Positions 1 to 7,210 of a stretch of DNA of 64,000 nt are shown piece by piece. Within the stretch, counting starts at the first letter, position 1, and each line of letters starts with the position of its first letter. Both the position numbers and the translations under genes were made by a program. The notes below the pieces were generated by a model. That model was not told where the DNA came from. It worked only from the letters and a program-made list of their open reading frames with translations, and did not search any database. Origin of the DNA: Psychroserpens sp041224425 (GTDB lineage Bacteria > Bacteroidota > Bacteroidia > Flavobacteriales > Flavobacteriaceae); the NCBI RefSeq assembly GCF_041224425.1, contig NZ_JBGFGL010000077.1, positions 310,001 through 374,000 on the forward strand. The letters run 5' to 3'.

Positions 1-155
1 GTATTGCATTTTATTTTTACTACTTCGGAAGTCAAAAACCTACACTTAAAACCACAAGTTTATTTGCTTCAATTTTCTGTTTTGTTTTTATGGTGTTTTA
101 TGTCACAAAATGGATTCGATTCAATAAAGTCCTTAAAGCTTCAAACCCTAACTAA
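1..155 (+). CDS. C-terminal end of a membrane protein of unknown function (partial)
   Basis: The third forward frame is open from the window edge and stops with TAA at 153-155, directly before the gldF start codon. The visible 50 residues hold one clear hydrophobic segment (ASIFCFVFMVFYV) followed by a basic tail (TKWIRFNKVLK), which suggests a last membrane helix with a cytoplasmic end. Direct abutment with gldF suggests co-transcription. I do not recognise the family. An exosortase-F-associated membrane protein is sometimes found upstream of gldF, but too little sequence is present to say so here. A competing frame running to base 240 is rejected because it overlaps gldF and has no protein-like features. 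Confidence 0.5.
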   Translation, partial: IAFYFYYFGSQKPTLKTTSLFASIFCFVFMVFYVTKWIRFNKVLKASNPN

Positions 156-881
156 ATGCTCGCCATACTTAAAAAAGAAATCAATACGTTCTTTGCCTCA
201 CCAATTGGTTACTTGGTCATTGCTGCTTTTTTGTTATTGAACGGATTATTTCTATGGTTATTTAAAGGTGAATTCAATATTTTGGATAATGGGTTTGCAG
301 ATTTATCCAGCTTTTTCCTTTTAGCGCCTTGGATTCTTGTGTTTTTAGTACCTGCAGTTACCATGCGAAGTTTTGCCGATGAAAAAAAGCAAGGCACCTT
401 AGAATTGCTCTTGACAAAACCCATCAGTCATTTAAGCATTGTTCTAGGAAAGTATTTTGGTGCATTTGTACTTATCGTACTGGCTTTAATTCCAACGTTA
501 CTCTATATTTTTACATTATGGAAACTCGGTAACCCTGAAGGCAACCTCGATGTTGGAAGTGTCATGGGCTCTTATTTCGGGTTATTATTTTTAGTAGCTG
601 CTTACACCTCTATTGGAGTGTTTTCGTCTAGTCTAACCGATAATCAAATTGTCGCTTTTATCATTGCCGTTTTTATTTGTTTCTTTTTCTATTTCGGATT
701 TGAAGGTTTGTCCAATTACAACCTTTTTGGAGAGTCATTTTATATAGAAAACTTAGGCATGTCATCTCATTTCAATAGTATGAGTCGAGGTGTACTCGAT
801 ACAAGAGATGTCATTTACTTTTTAAGCATCGCTGCCTTTTTTATCATTCTAACACAATTAAATATTAAGCGAAGTCGATAA
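156..881 (+). CDS. gldF: Gliding motility ABC transporter permease GldF
   Basis: A 241-residue ABC-2 type permease with about six membrane helices. The N-terminus (MLAILKKEINTFFASPIGYL) and the block FADEKKQGTLELLLTKPIS are typical of GldF and of NosY-like ABC-2 permeases. In the family it is thought to work with GldG and the ATPase GldA (not in this window) as an ABC transporter required for gliding in Flavobacterium; its substrate is unknown. The stop codon overlaps the gldG ATG by one base (TAATG), indicating translational coupling. The start is the first ATG, right after the upstream stop. Confidence 0.93.
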   Translation: MLAILKKEINTFFASPIGYLVIAAFLLLNGLFLWLFKGEFNILDNGFADLSSFFLLAPWILVFLVPAVTMRSFADEKKQGTLELLLTKPISHLSIVLGKYFGAFVLIVLALIPTLLYIFTLWKLGNPEGNLDVGSVMGSYFGLLFLVAAYTSIGVFSSSLTDNQIVAFIIAVFICFFFYFGFEGLSNYNLFGESFYIENLGMSSHFNSMSRGVLDTRDVIYFLSIAAFFIILTQLNIKRSR

Positions 882-2548
882 TGATTAAAAAGAACATCAT
901 CTATATAAGCGTTGTAATTGCTATTCTTATTGCAATCAATATGATTTCAAGTCATGTTTACAAACGTTTTGACCTAACCAAAGACAAACGCTACACTTTA
1001 TCTGAAGCTGCTATCCAAACCATTGATAATGTTGACTCTCCAATTATTGTCGATGTGTTTTTGGAAGGTGATTTTCCTTCGGAATTTAGACGACTTCGGA
1101 ATGAAACACAACAAATACTTGAAGAGTTTGCTGTTCATAACTCCAATTTGAAATTTGGATTTATCAATCCGCTTGAAGAGGAAAGCTCACGACAACGAAA
1201 CATCCAGCTATTGGCGCAACGTGGCATGCGACCGTTTCAAGTCACCGTTAAAGAAAACGGAAAAACCTCTCAAGAGGTTATCATACCTTGGGCTTTAGCA
1301 AGCTATAATGAACAAACGGTCATCGTTCCTTTAATCAAAAACAAAATTGGTGCAACCGATCAAGAATTGGTGAATGGCTCTATTCAAAATCTGGAATACA
1401 TATTTGCAGAAGCTTTTAAAAAACTAACGGTTCCAAAGCAAAAGAAAATCGCTGTTTTAAGAGGTAACGGACAACTATCAGATGCTTATGTTGCTGATTT
1501 TTTAAGTACACTTGGAGAACACTATTACTTGGCACCTTTCACTTTGGACAGCGTAGCTTCCAATCCGCAAAAAACATTAAAAGACCTCAAAGGTTTTGAT
1601 TTGATTATTTCAGCAAAACCTATGCAACCATTTTCTGAAGAGGAAAAATATGTATTGGACCAATACACGATGAATGGCGGAAAAAGTCTTTGGCTTACCG
1701 AAGCAATCATCATGGATAAAGATAGTCTTTACAATAATGCTGGTAAGGCTGTAGCAATCATGAAAGATCTAAACCTTACCGATTTTTTCTTTAAATATGG
1801 TGTTCGTATCAATCCAGTTATGGTAAACGATCTTTACTCTGCTCCCATAACATTGGCCATTGGTGAAGGCAGTAATGCACAATTTCAACCTGTGCAGTGG
1901 CAATACTCACCTTTAGCAGGCAATAATCCGAACCATCCAATTACAACCAATATCAATCCTGTTAAATTTGATTTTGCGAGTCAGATAGACACCTTAAAAA
2001 ATGGTGTGGAAAAGACCATTTTATTACGAAGCTCAAACTTAACCAAATTGGTTGGTGTTCCAAGTGAAGTGGATTTAGATATTGTAACGCGAGAACCTGA
2101 TACAAAAACCTACAATCAGCCCAATCAAACCTTAGCTGTTTTATTGGAAGGTGAGTTTAAGTCGGTTTATAAAGATCGAATCAAACCTTTTGAACTTAAT
2201 GATGACAAACCCTCTAGCGCTTCAACTAAGATGATTGTGATTGGTGATGGTGATGTCATCAAAAATGATGTCATCAAAGGGCAACCACAAGAATTGGGAT
2301 TTGATCGCATGACTGGCAGACGATTTGGAAATACAGAGTTTTTGCAAAATGCCGTGAATTATCTATTGGAAGAGGACGGACTTATAAACATTCGAACCAA
2401 GGATGTGGCCATTCAATTTTTAGATCCTCAGAAAATTACCGCGGAAAAATCGAAATGGCAAATCATCAACATTGCTCTACCTCTAGTTATTCTTGGTCTT
2501 TTTGGATTGATTTTTATTTTTTTCAGAAAGAAACGCTATTCAAACTAG
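881..2548 (+). CDS. gldG: Gliding motility ABC transporter auxiliary protein GldG
   Basis: 555 residues with one N-terminal membrane helix (about residues 5-27), a large extracytoplasmic domain, and a C-terminal helix (about 525-545) ending in a basic FFRKKR tail. This architecture and the segment YKRFDLTKDKRYTLSEA match GldG and related ABC-associated substrate-binding-like proteins. It is encoded immediately after gldF with a one-base overlap. It is expected to partner GldF in the inner membrane. The normal length and conserved termini give no sign of truncation. Confidence 0.93.
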   Translation: MIKKNIIYISVVIAILIAINMISSHVYKRFDLTKDKRYTLSEAAIQTIDNVDSPIIVDVFLEGDFPSEFRRLRNETQQILEEFAVHNSNLKFGFINPLEEESSRQRNIQLLAQRGMRPFQVTVKENGKTSQEVIIPWALASYNEQTVIVPLIKNKIGATDQELVNGSIQNLEYIFAEAFKKLTVPKQKKIAVLRGNGQLSDAYVADFLSTLGEHYYLAPFTLDSVASNPQKTLKDLKGFDLIISAKPMQPFSEEEKYVLDQYTMNGGKSLWLTEAIIMDKDSLYNNAGKAVAIMKDLNLTDFFFKYGVRINPVMVNDLYSAPITLAIGEGSNAQFQPVQWQYSPLAGNNPNHPITTNINPVKFDFASQIDTLKNGVEKTILLRSSNLTKLVGVPSEVDLDIVTREPDTKTYNQPNQTLAVLLEGEFKSVYKDRIKPFELNDDKPSSASTKMIVIGDGDVIKNDVIKGQPQELGFDRMTGRRFGNTEFLQNAVNYLLEEDGLINIRTKDVAIQFLDPQKITAEKSKWQIINIALPLVILGLFGLIFIFFRKKRYSN

Positions 2549-2601
2549 TATAAAAATGTGGTTTTTTCAATAGAAAGAATTAGCGCACAAATGTTAATAA
2601 G

Positions 2602-2637
2602 TTTGTTTTATAAAACAATCCCTTTAAGATATATTTG
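2602..2637 (+). promoter_or_regulatory. Predicted dnaN promoter
   Basis: A perfect Bacteroidota -7 element TATATTTG (TAnnTTTG) lies at 2630-2637, 49 bp before the dnaN ATG. A TTTG that could serve as the -33 element is at 2602-2605. The gldG stop is at 2548, so dnaN probably has its own promoter rather than depending on gldFG. Confidence 0.6.
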
Positions 2638-2686
2638 TATTACTATTTTTTGTTGAATCAAACAGAATATAATCAATTAAACACAA

Positions 2687-3805
2687 ATGAAATTCATAGT
2701 ATCGAGTACTTATTTACTGAAACAATTACAAATTTTGGGAGGTGTTATCAACAACTCTAACACACTTCCTATTTTAGATAATTTCCTTTTTGAAATCAAT
2801 AACTCCAAACTCACTGTATCTGCAAGTGACTTGGAGACCACAATGTCGTCTACTTTAGATGTAGAAAGCGATGAAGATGGTAGTATTGCGTTGCCAGCAC
2901 GATTGTTGTTAGACACTTTGAAAACCTTTCCAGAGCAACCTCTAACGTTCGTTGTAGAAGACAACAACACTGTTGAAATCAGTTCGAATCATGGTAAATA
3001 TGCCTTGGCTTATGCAGATGGCAATGAATTTCCAAAAGCAGTTGAATTAGACAATCCGAGTACAACAACCATTTCTGGCGACATTTTAGCAACCGCAATT
3101 AGCAAGACGATTTTTGCGGCTGGAAATGATGACCTGAGACCAGTGATGAGCGGTGTGTTTTTTCAGTTTTCTACAGAAGGTTTAACATTTGTGGCTACTG
3201 ATGCTCACAAACTTGTTAAATACTCAAGATCTGATGTGAATGCAGATCAATCCGCTGAATTTATTATGCCTAAAAAACCTCTAAACTTGTTGAAAGGTAT
3301 ATTGGCTACTATGGATGATGCCGTTACAATTGAATATAACGATTCCAATGCTAAATTCACATTTGATAACTCGGTATTGGTTTGTCGCCTCATTGATGGA
3401 AAATATCCAAATTACGAAGCTGTGATTCCAAAGGAGAATCCAAATAAGCTTACCATAGACAGAACCCAATTTTTGAATTCTGTGCGTCGTGTGAGTATCT
3501 TTTCAAACAAGACCACACACCAAATTCGCTTAAAAATTGCTGGAGCTGAACTGAATATTTCAGCTGAAGACATCGATTACTCTAACAAAGCTGAAGAGCG
3601 TTTGTCTTGTGATTACCAAGGTGATGATATGCAAATTGGTTTCAACTCTCGTTTCTTAACTGAAATGTTGAACAACCTGAATGCTGATGATGTTCAGTTG
3701 GAAATGAGCCTGCCTAACAGAGCAGGAATTTTAACGCCAATTGATGGACTGGATGAAGGTGAGCAAGTCACGATGTTGGTAATGCCAGTAATGCTGAATA
3801 GTTAA
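2687..3805 (+). CDS. dnaN: DNA polymerase III subunit beta (sliding clamp)
   Basis: 372 residues, the normal clamp length, in three repeated clamp domains. Recognisable blocks are LPILDNFLFEI and SASDLETTM in domain I, RPVMSGVFFQF and VATDAHKLVKY in domain II, and the C-terminal MLVMPVMLNS that contributes to the partner-binding pocket. It forms the ring that tethers polymerase III to DNA. The gene is preceded by its own -7 element and followed by a strong bidirectional hairpin, so it is likely a single-gene unit. In flavobacteria dnaN commonly sits next to gldFG. Confidence 0.98.
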   Translation: MKFIVSSTYLLKQLQILGGVINNSNTLPILDNFLFEINNSKLTVSASDLETTMSSTLDVESDEDGSIALPARLLLDTLKTFPEQPLTFVVEDNNTVEISSNHGKYALAYADGNEFPKAVELDNPSTTTISGDILATAISKTIFAAGNDDLRPVMSGVFFQFSTEGLTFVATDAHKLVKYSRSDVNADQSAEFIMPKKPLNLLKGILATMDDAVTIEYNDSNAKFTFDNSVLVCRLIDGKYPNYEAVIPKENPNKLTIDRTQFLNSVRRVSIFSNKTTHQIRLKIAGAELNISAEDIDYSNKAEERLSCDYQGDDMQIGFNSRFLTEMLNNLNADDVQLEMSLPNRAGILTPIDGLDEGEQVTMLVMPVMLNS

Positions 3806-3829
3806 TTCAAAATATAATTCATAAAAAAA

Positions 3830-3849
3830 AGCGTTCCAATTGGAACGCT
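3830..3849. terminator. Bidirectional rho-independent terminator
   Basis: A perfect inverted repeat AGCGTTCCAA/TTGGAACGCT is flanked by an A-run on the left and a T-run on the right. It lies between the convergent dnaN and the minus-strand gene ending at 3867, so it can terminate both. Confidence 0.9.
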
Positions 3850-3866
3850 TTTTTATTTATAGAAAT

Positions 3867-4583
3867 CTATTTATTGTAAACACTGTCCCAAATAGCTTCA
3901 TTGACATTCTTTCCCCTAGGAATGGCATAAAACATAATCACTGCCACGACCCATTTGAAATTGAACAAGAACAACAAAAAGAAATTACTGATAAAGTTGT
4001 TATCCTTAACGGTTAGAAAACTATTGACTACATAAGCCAAGACAAAACTAATGCACATGGCGCTTATCAGTACGTTATCTAAATTTCTCAAGGGCTTGAC
4101 CAACCACTTTCTAAACGGACTTAGATCATTTCCCCATTTATGGATGAGGTAATAATAGCCATTTCCAATTGGCGCAAACAATAAAGGGTCATCAGGGTTT
4201 TCCAAACGGAACAATTTTGAAGGCGCCATAATTTTAAAACCTTCAATCTTGGTTTGGTGTTGGTTTTCCAATAGTCGAATCTTTTCGATTGCTTCTTCTG
4301 GAAAATCATTCTTGAAATACTTCGTGTCTAAAAAACGTAATCTAAAATCAATACAAATGGATTTGATCGTATCAATATGAAAGATTTTATCAGACTCTAG
4401 TAAATCAATATTATAATTATTTTGGTCTTGATCATTTCCAATACTAAGGGACGCTCCTATTCGTTCTTCTTGCTTTACTGTATCAGAAATACTAGTTAGC
4501 AAATCACTTACGAATTGCTTATGATTAGACTTCCGAAGTTTGAAGTTTTGCAATTCTTTTTTAATGTCTGTTGGTGAAAACAT
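3867..4583 (-). CDS. Hypothetical protein with two C-terminal membrane helices
   Basis: A 238-residue protein I do not recognise. The first 165 residues are soluble and charged. Two hydrophobic segments follow (about 171-192, VLISAMCISFVLAYVVNSFL, and 199-223), ending in a basic loop and tail. It has no signal peptide, so the N-terminal domain is probably cytoplasmic. The segment APSKLFRLENPDDPLLFAPIGNGYYYLIHKWG is the most structured-looking part. It is flanked by its own terminator on one side and the DUF4870 gene terminator on the other, so it is likely monocistronic. Confidence 0.75.
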   Translation of the reverse strand: MFSPTDIKKELQNFKLRKSNHKQFVSDLLTSISDTVKQEERIGASLSIGNDQDQNNYNIDLLESDKIFHIDTIKSICIDFRLRFLDTKYFKNDFPEEAIEKIRLLENQHQTKIEGFKIMAPSKLFRLENPDDPLLFAPIGNGYYYLIHKWGNDLSPFRKWLVKPLRNLDNVLISAMCISFVLAYVVNSFLTVKDNNFISNFFLLFLFNFKWVVAVIMFYAIPRGKNVNEAIWDSVYNK

Positions 4584-4649
4584 GCTTTTTTTATTTTAAA
4601 AATAAAATACAAGCTTGTCTTTTCCAAAGGTTTAACATTATTACATAAA

Positions 4650-4676
4650 AAAACGCGCACTAAAAGCACGCGTTTT
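4650..4676 (-). terminator. Terminator of the DUF4870 gene
   Basis: Arms AAAACGCG and CGCGTTTT enclose an 11-nt loop, 21 bp beyond the stop codon of the minus-strand gene, with an A-rich left flank that reads as a T-run on the minus strand. Confidence 0.75.
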
Positions 4677-4697
4677 AATTACCTCTGTATAAAATAA

Positions 4698-5036
4698 CTA
4701 ACTAATAAAATTAAGAGATAAAGGATATTTTGGCGTTTCACCATGACTGGCTCTAACGGCATTTATAATTGGATATATAAATGATAACAAACACAGAATA
4801 AGTAGTCCGACGATTCCCAATCCGAGAGCTAAAATAAGCGGAATACAAATCAAACTGTAAATAAACATACTTATTTGAAAGTTCACGATTCGCTTACCTT
4901 GTTCATCCATTGCATACACGTTATGACGTTGTGTTGCCCAAATAATCAATGGCACTAACAGTCCACCAAAACCTGTAATGAAGGTCAACAACTGACTTAA
5001 ATGTGTTAGAACAATAAGTTGATTATCTTGTCTCAT
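4698..5036 (-). CDS. DUF4870-type small membrane protein
   Basis: 112 residues. The pattern of an N-terminal helix (HLSQLLTFITGFGGLLVPLIIW), then MDEQGKRIVNFQISMFIYSLICIP, and a third hydrophobic stretch before YPIINAVRASHGETPKYP fits the DUF4870 (Tic20-like) family of 3-4-helix inner-membrane proteins. The function of the family is not known. It has its own terminator at 4650-4676. The start codon is the first ATG and leaves a typical short cytoplasmic N-terminus. Confidence 0.85.
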   Translation of the reverse strand: MRQDNQLIVLTHLSQLLTFITGFGGLLVPLIIWATQRHNVYAMDEQGKRIVNFQISMFIYSLICIPLILALGLGIVGLLILCLLSFIYPIINAVRASHGETPKYPLSLNFIS

Positions 5037-5108
5037 TTTCTTGTATCTTAATTATTGATTGATTTACAACTATTTGACGCAAGGTTTTTGAAAATGTTAC
5101 AAAATATT

Positions 5109-5738
5109 TCAATTACATTGCTCGTGGTTTCCTTGAAGAATTGTTTCGTATTGTGTCTGACTTAAAAACTGTGGTGCGTAAGTACCACCTCTATTTTCAA
5201 TGCCACTCACAAAACTTCTTAAATGGTTGCGTGAACCACACTGTAAATTTTCAAAAACAGATATCAATGCTGAGTTTTCAGTTCCATTTATAAAATCCTC
5301 TAAATCCAATATATCTAAATCCTCAATGGTTGCTCCAATAACCAAGGCATTCATTTCACTTACGGCACCATCATTCATAAACTGATTGTACAAGCCTTGT
5401 AAATCTTGATTATAAAACTCACCTATAGGCAAAACATCATAATCTATTTCATAGCGATTCAATAAATTCTTAATAGCATTCATGTGTGATTGTTCGCTAT
5501 CCTTAATATTCGCTAGCTGATTTAGAGTCCATAAATTATTCAATGAGGTATATGTATCTCTTGCTAATTTTTCCTCTTCCAGCATAAACAATAATGCATC
5601 AGCGTCTGTAGCTGTTAGCTCTGGTAATGGCCCATTGTTATTAGGATTATTATCATCATCACTACAAGCGCTTGTAATTACGAGTGATACTGCTAAAAAC
5701 AATACACTAGCGAGTCGTCTAAATTGTTGTGTTTTCAT
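5109..5738 (-). CDS. DUF2202 domain lipoprotein
   Basis: 209 residues with a lipoprotein signal peptide (lipobox VITSAC, Cys25, then an acidic DDDNN tether). The mature part matches DUF2202: ALLFMLEEEKLARDTYTSL, DSEQSHMNAIKNLL and CGSRNHLRSFV, a helical ferritin-like fold carrying regularly placed Glu and His residues. The role of the family is not established; the Glu/His pattern suggests metal binding. A degenerate copy of the sulfur-regulon operator lies upstream at 5789-5804, with a -7-like sequence at the same spacing seen at the other sites, so it may respond to the same regulator. Confidence 0.88.
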   Translation of the reverse strand: MKTQQFRRLASVLFLAVSLVITSACSDDDNNPNNNGPLPELTATDADALLFMLEEEKLARDTYTSLNNLWTLNQLANIKDSEQSHMNAIKNLLNRYEIDYDVLPIGEFYNQDLQGLYNQFMNDGAVSEMNALVIGATIEDLDILDLEDFINGTENSALISVFENLQCGSRNHLRSFVSGIENRGGTYAPQFLSQTQYETILQGNHEQCN

Positions 5739-5759
5739 ATTATAAAGATTTTTTTTCTA

Positions 5760-5804
5760 TAAATTTCTTGAATAATCTCCTTGAAATCAGTTACAAATGT
5801 TACA
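5760..5804 (-). promoter_or_regulatory. Weak candidate Crp/Fnr-type operator and -7 element (DUF2202 gene)
   Basis: On the minus strand TGTAACATTTGTAACT (5789-5804) fits TGTAAC-N4-GTTACA with two mismatches. Exactly 21 bp downstream lies GAAATTTA (5760-5767), one mismatch from TAnnTTT(A/G). The geometry equals that of the five better sites in this window. It can also be read as a direct repeat of TGTAAC, so confidence is low. Confidence 0.35.
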
Positions 5805-5809
5805 TAAAA

Positions 5810-5830
5810 AAGAGAGCAAATAGCTCTCTT
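5810..5830 (-). terminator. Terminator of the peroxiredoxin gene
   Basis: Inverted repeat AAGAGAGC/GCTCTCTT with a 5-nt loop and an adjoining A-run that reads as T-run on the minus strand, 22 bp past the peroxiredoxin stop. Confidence 0.85.
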
Positions 5831-5852
5831 TTCTTTATATAATACTAACTGA

Positions 5853-6581
5853 TTAAGACTTTAAAACTTCATTTAAAACAGTATCCTTATCCAATTTCTT
5901 GGTACAGAAAAACCAATCCTTACAGTCTAAATCCTCAGTTCCTGTCATACGTTCTTCAGCGACACCACAAGAACCTGCTGGCGAAATAATGACATCATCT
6001 CCTGGTTCCCAATCGGCTGGAGTTGCTACATTAAATTTATCAGAGGTTTGCATGGCTATCAACGCACGATAAATTTCATCGAAATTACGACCTAAACTCA
6101 ATGGGTAATAAATAATGGATCTCACAATACCCTGAGGATCGATAAAGAACACCGCTCTAACGGCTTGTGTTTTATGCTCTCCAGGTTGAATCATACCATA
6201 TTTTTTAGCAACTTCCATCGTAATATCTTCAATCAAAGGAAATTTCACCTCAATATCTTTCATTCCTTTATAACTGATTTTATCCTTGATGGTTCTCAGC
6301 CAAGCAATATGACTGTAAAGCCCGTCAACAGACAATCCAACCAGTTCACAATTAGCTTTGTTGAATTTCTCTTCTAAATGTGCAAAGGTCATGAACTCAG
6401 AGGTGCAAACAGGTGTAAAATCTGCTGGATGACTAAATAAGATCACCCATTTACCATCATAGTCTGAAGGAAAGTTAATCTCTCCTTGTGTGGTAACTGC
6501 CTTAAATTCTGGAGCCTTATCGCCAATTCTTGGCATTGCAAATGAAGACTCGACTGTGTTTGTGTGCTGTGTATTTTCCAT
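5853..6581 (-). CDS. Peroxiredoxin of the Prx6/1-Cys-like class
   Basis: 242 residues. The peroxidatic Cys59 sits in HPADFTPVCTSEF, and the sequence continues with the long C-terminal arm of the Prx6/archaeal class, holding Cys205, Cys220 and Cys226 (GSCGVAEE, DLDCKDWFFC), which could resolve the sulfenate. It reduces peroxides with thiol donors in the cytoplasm; no signal peptide is present. It is monocistronic, with its own terminator. Its promoter carries a degenerate copy of the sulfur-region operator with the same 21-bp spacing to the -7 element. That suggests induction together with sulfide/persulfide oxidation. Confidence 0.93.
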   Translation of the reverse strand: MENTQHTNTVESSFAMPRIGDKAPEFKAVTTQGEINFPSDYDGKWVILFSHPADFTPVCTSEFMTFAHLEEKFNKANCELVGLSVDGLYSHIAWLRTIKDKISYKGMKDIEVKFPLIEDITMEVAKKYGMIQPGEHKTQAVRAVFFIDPQGIVRSIIYYPLSLGRNFDEIYRALIAMQTSDKFNVATPADWEPGDDVIISPAGSCGVAEERMTGTEDLDCKDWFFCTKKLDKDTVLNEVLKS

Positions 6582-6604
6582 AATTGTAGTTTATTAATTT
6601 GTTA

Positions 6605-6649
6605 TAAAATTAAACATCAACACTTTCTGATTGTGTAACCTAAGTCACC
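6605..6649 (-). promoter_or_regulatory. Crp/Fnr-type operator and -7 element of the peroxiredoxin gene
   Basis: Palindrome-like TGTAACCTAAGTCACC at 6634-6649 (two mismatches to TGTAAC-N4-GTTACA). On the minus strand a 21-bp spacer leads to TAATTTTA at 6605-6612, and the start codon follows 23 nt later. The spacing is identical to that at the sulfide genes. Confidence 0.55.
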
Positions 6650-6761
6650 TTAACCATATTGTTTTAGAATGACAGTATAAGGGTTTTCAATCCATATAAA
6701 CCGAAATGATATATGAGTGTTAATTATGATAAGTATCAGCAAATTTTTATTTGTACAATAG

Positions 6762-6769
6762 TATCTTTG
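6762..6769 (+). promoter_or_regulatory. -7 promoter element TATCTTTG
   Basis: A perfect TAnnTTTG ends only 4 bp before the ATG at 6774. Transcription would start at or very near the start codon, so the mRNA for the small protein and TonB receptor may be leaderless. Confidence 0.55.
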
Positions 6770-6773
6770 CGCT

Positions 6774-7154
6774 ATGAAAATAGGCTCTCAAATATTTTCC
6801 TTCTTTTTAATCCTGCTCTTGTTTTATAATAGTACGCGAGTCACTTTAACGTATACCTATTATAAATTGGATCCTGTAGGATTTATCAAAAATTTATGCG
6901 AAAATGTTGATCAGCCCGAACTTCAGTGTAACGGAAAATGTCATTTGGCTAAAGTATCCAAGCAACAAAACAAGGAACAAAAAACACCAGAAAGTATCTT
7001 GGATTTTAAAGAACTTGTCCTCTTTATTAACCAAGAAAAACCTGTTGCCCATCTATCCTATTCAAATAAAAACATATCTACACCAAATAATTACAATAAC
7101 CTATATACTTTCCTTAGTATTCAAAATTTTTTCCATCCTCCTAAATGGGTTTAA
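6774..7154 (+). CDS. Small secreted or anchored Cys-rich protein upstream of a TonB receptor
   Basis: 126 residues with an N-terminal hydrophobic segment (about 6-24) that is a signal peptide or anchor. A conserved-looking motif ELQCNGKCHLAK (CxxxC followed by His) lies at about residues 50-60, with another Cys a few residues earlier (FIKNLCENVDQ). Proteins of this type are often encoded next to metal-related TonB receptors in Bacteroidota; the Cys/His cluster suggests binding of a soft metal such as copper, which is inference. The gene is 56 bp upstream of the receptor and probably in the same operon. The -7 element almost touches the start codon. Confidence 0.72.
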   Translation: MKIGSQIFSFFLILLLFYNSTRVTLTYTYYKLDPVGFIKNLCENVDQPELQCNGKCHLAKVSKQQNKEQKTPESILDFKELVLFINQEKPVAHLSYSNKNISTPNNYNNLYTFLSIQNFFHPPKWV

Positions 7155-7210
7155 CTACATACAGTGCAAATTTCTGCAGAATTAAATCAGTTAAACTTAA
7201 AAACTTATAA

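Noticed and set aside
4..240. 78-residue plus-strand frame over the start of gldF.
   Set aside because: It overlaps gldF out of frame and lacks protein-like composition; the other frame ending at 155 explains the upstream bases better.
4584..4650. A TGTAATAATGTTAAA-like sequence about 20 bp from TATTTTAT upstream of the hypothetical gene at 3867-4583, resembling the sulfur operator.
   Set aside because: The half-sites fit only with a 3-bp gap, the spacing to the -7-like element is not 21 bp and the -7 match is poor.
5085..5105. TGTAAC half-site upstream of the DUF4870 gene.
   Set aside because: No second half-site and no -7 element at the fixed spacing.
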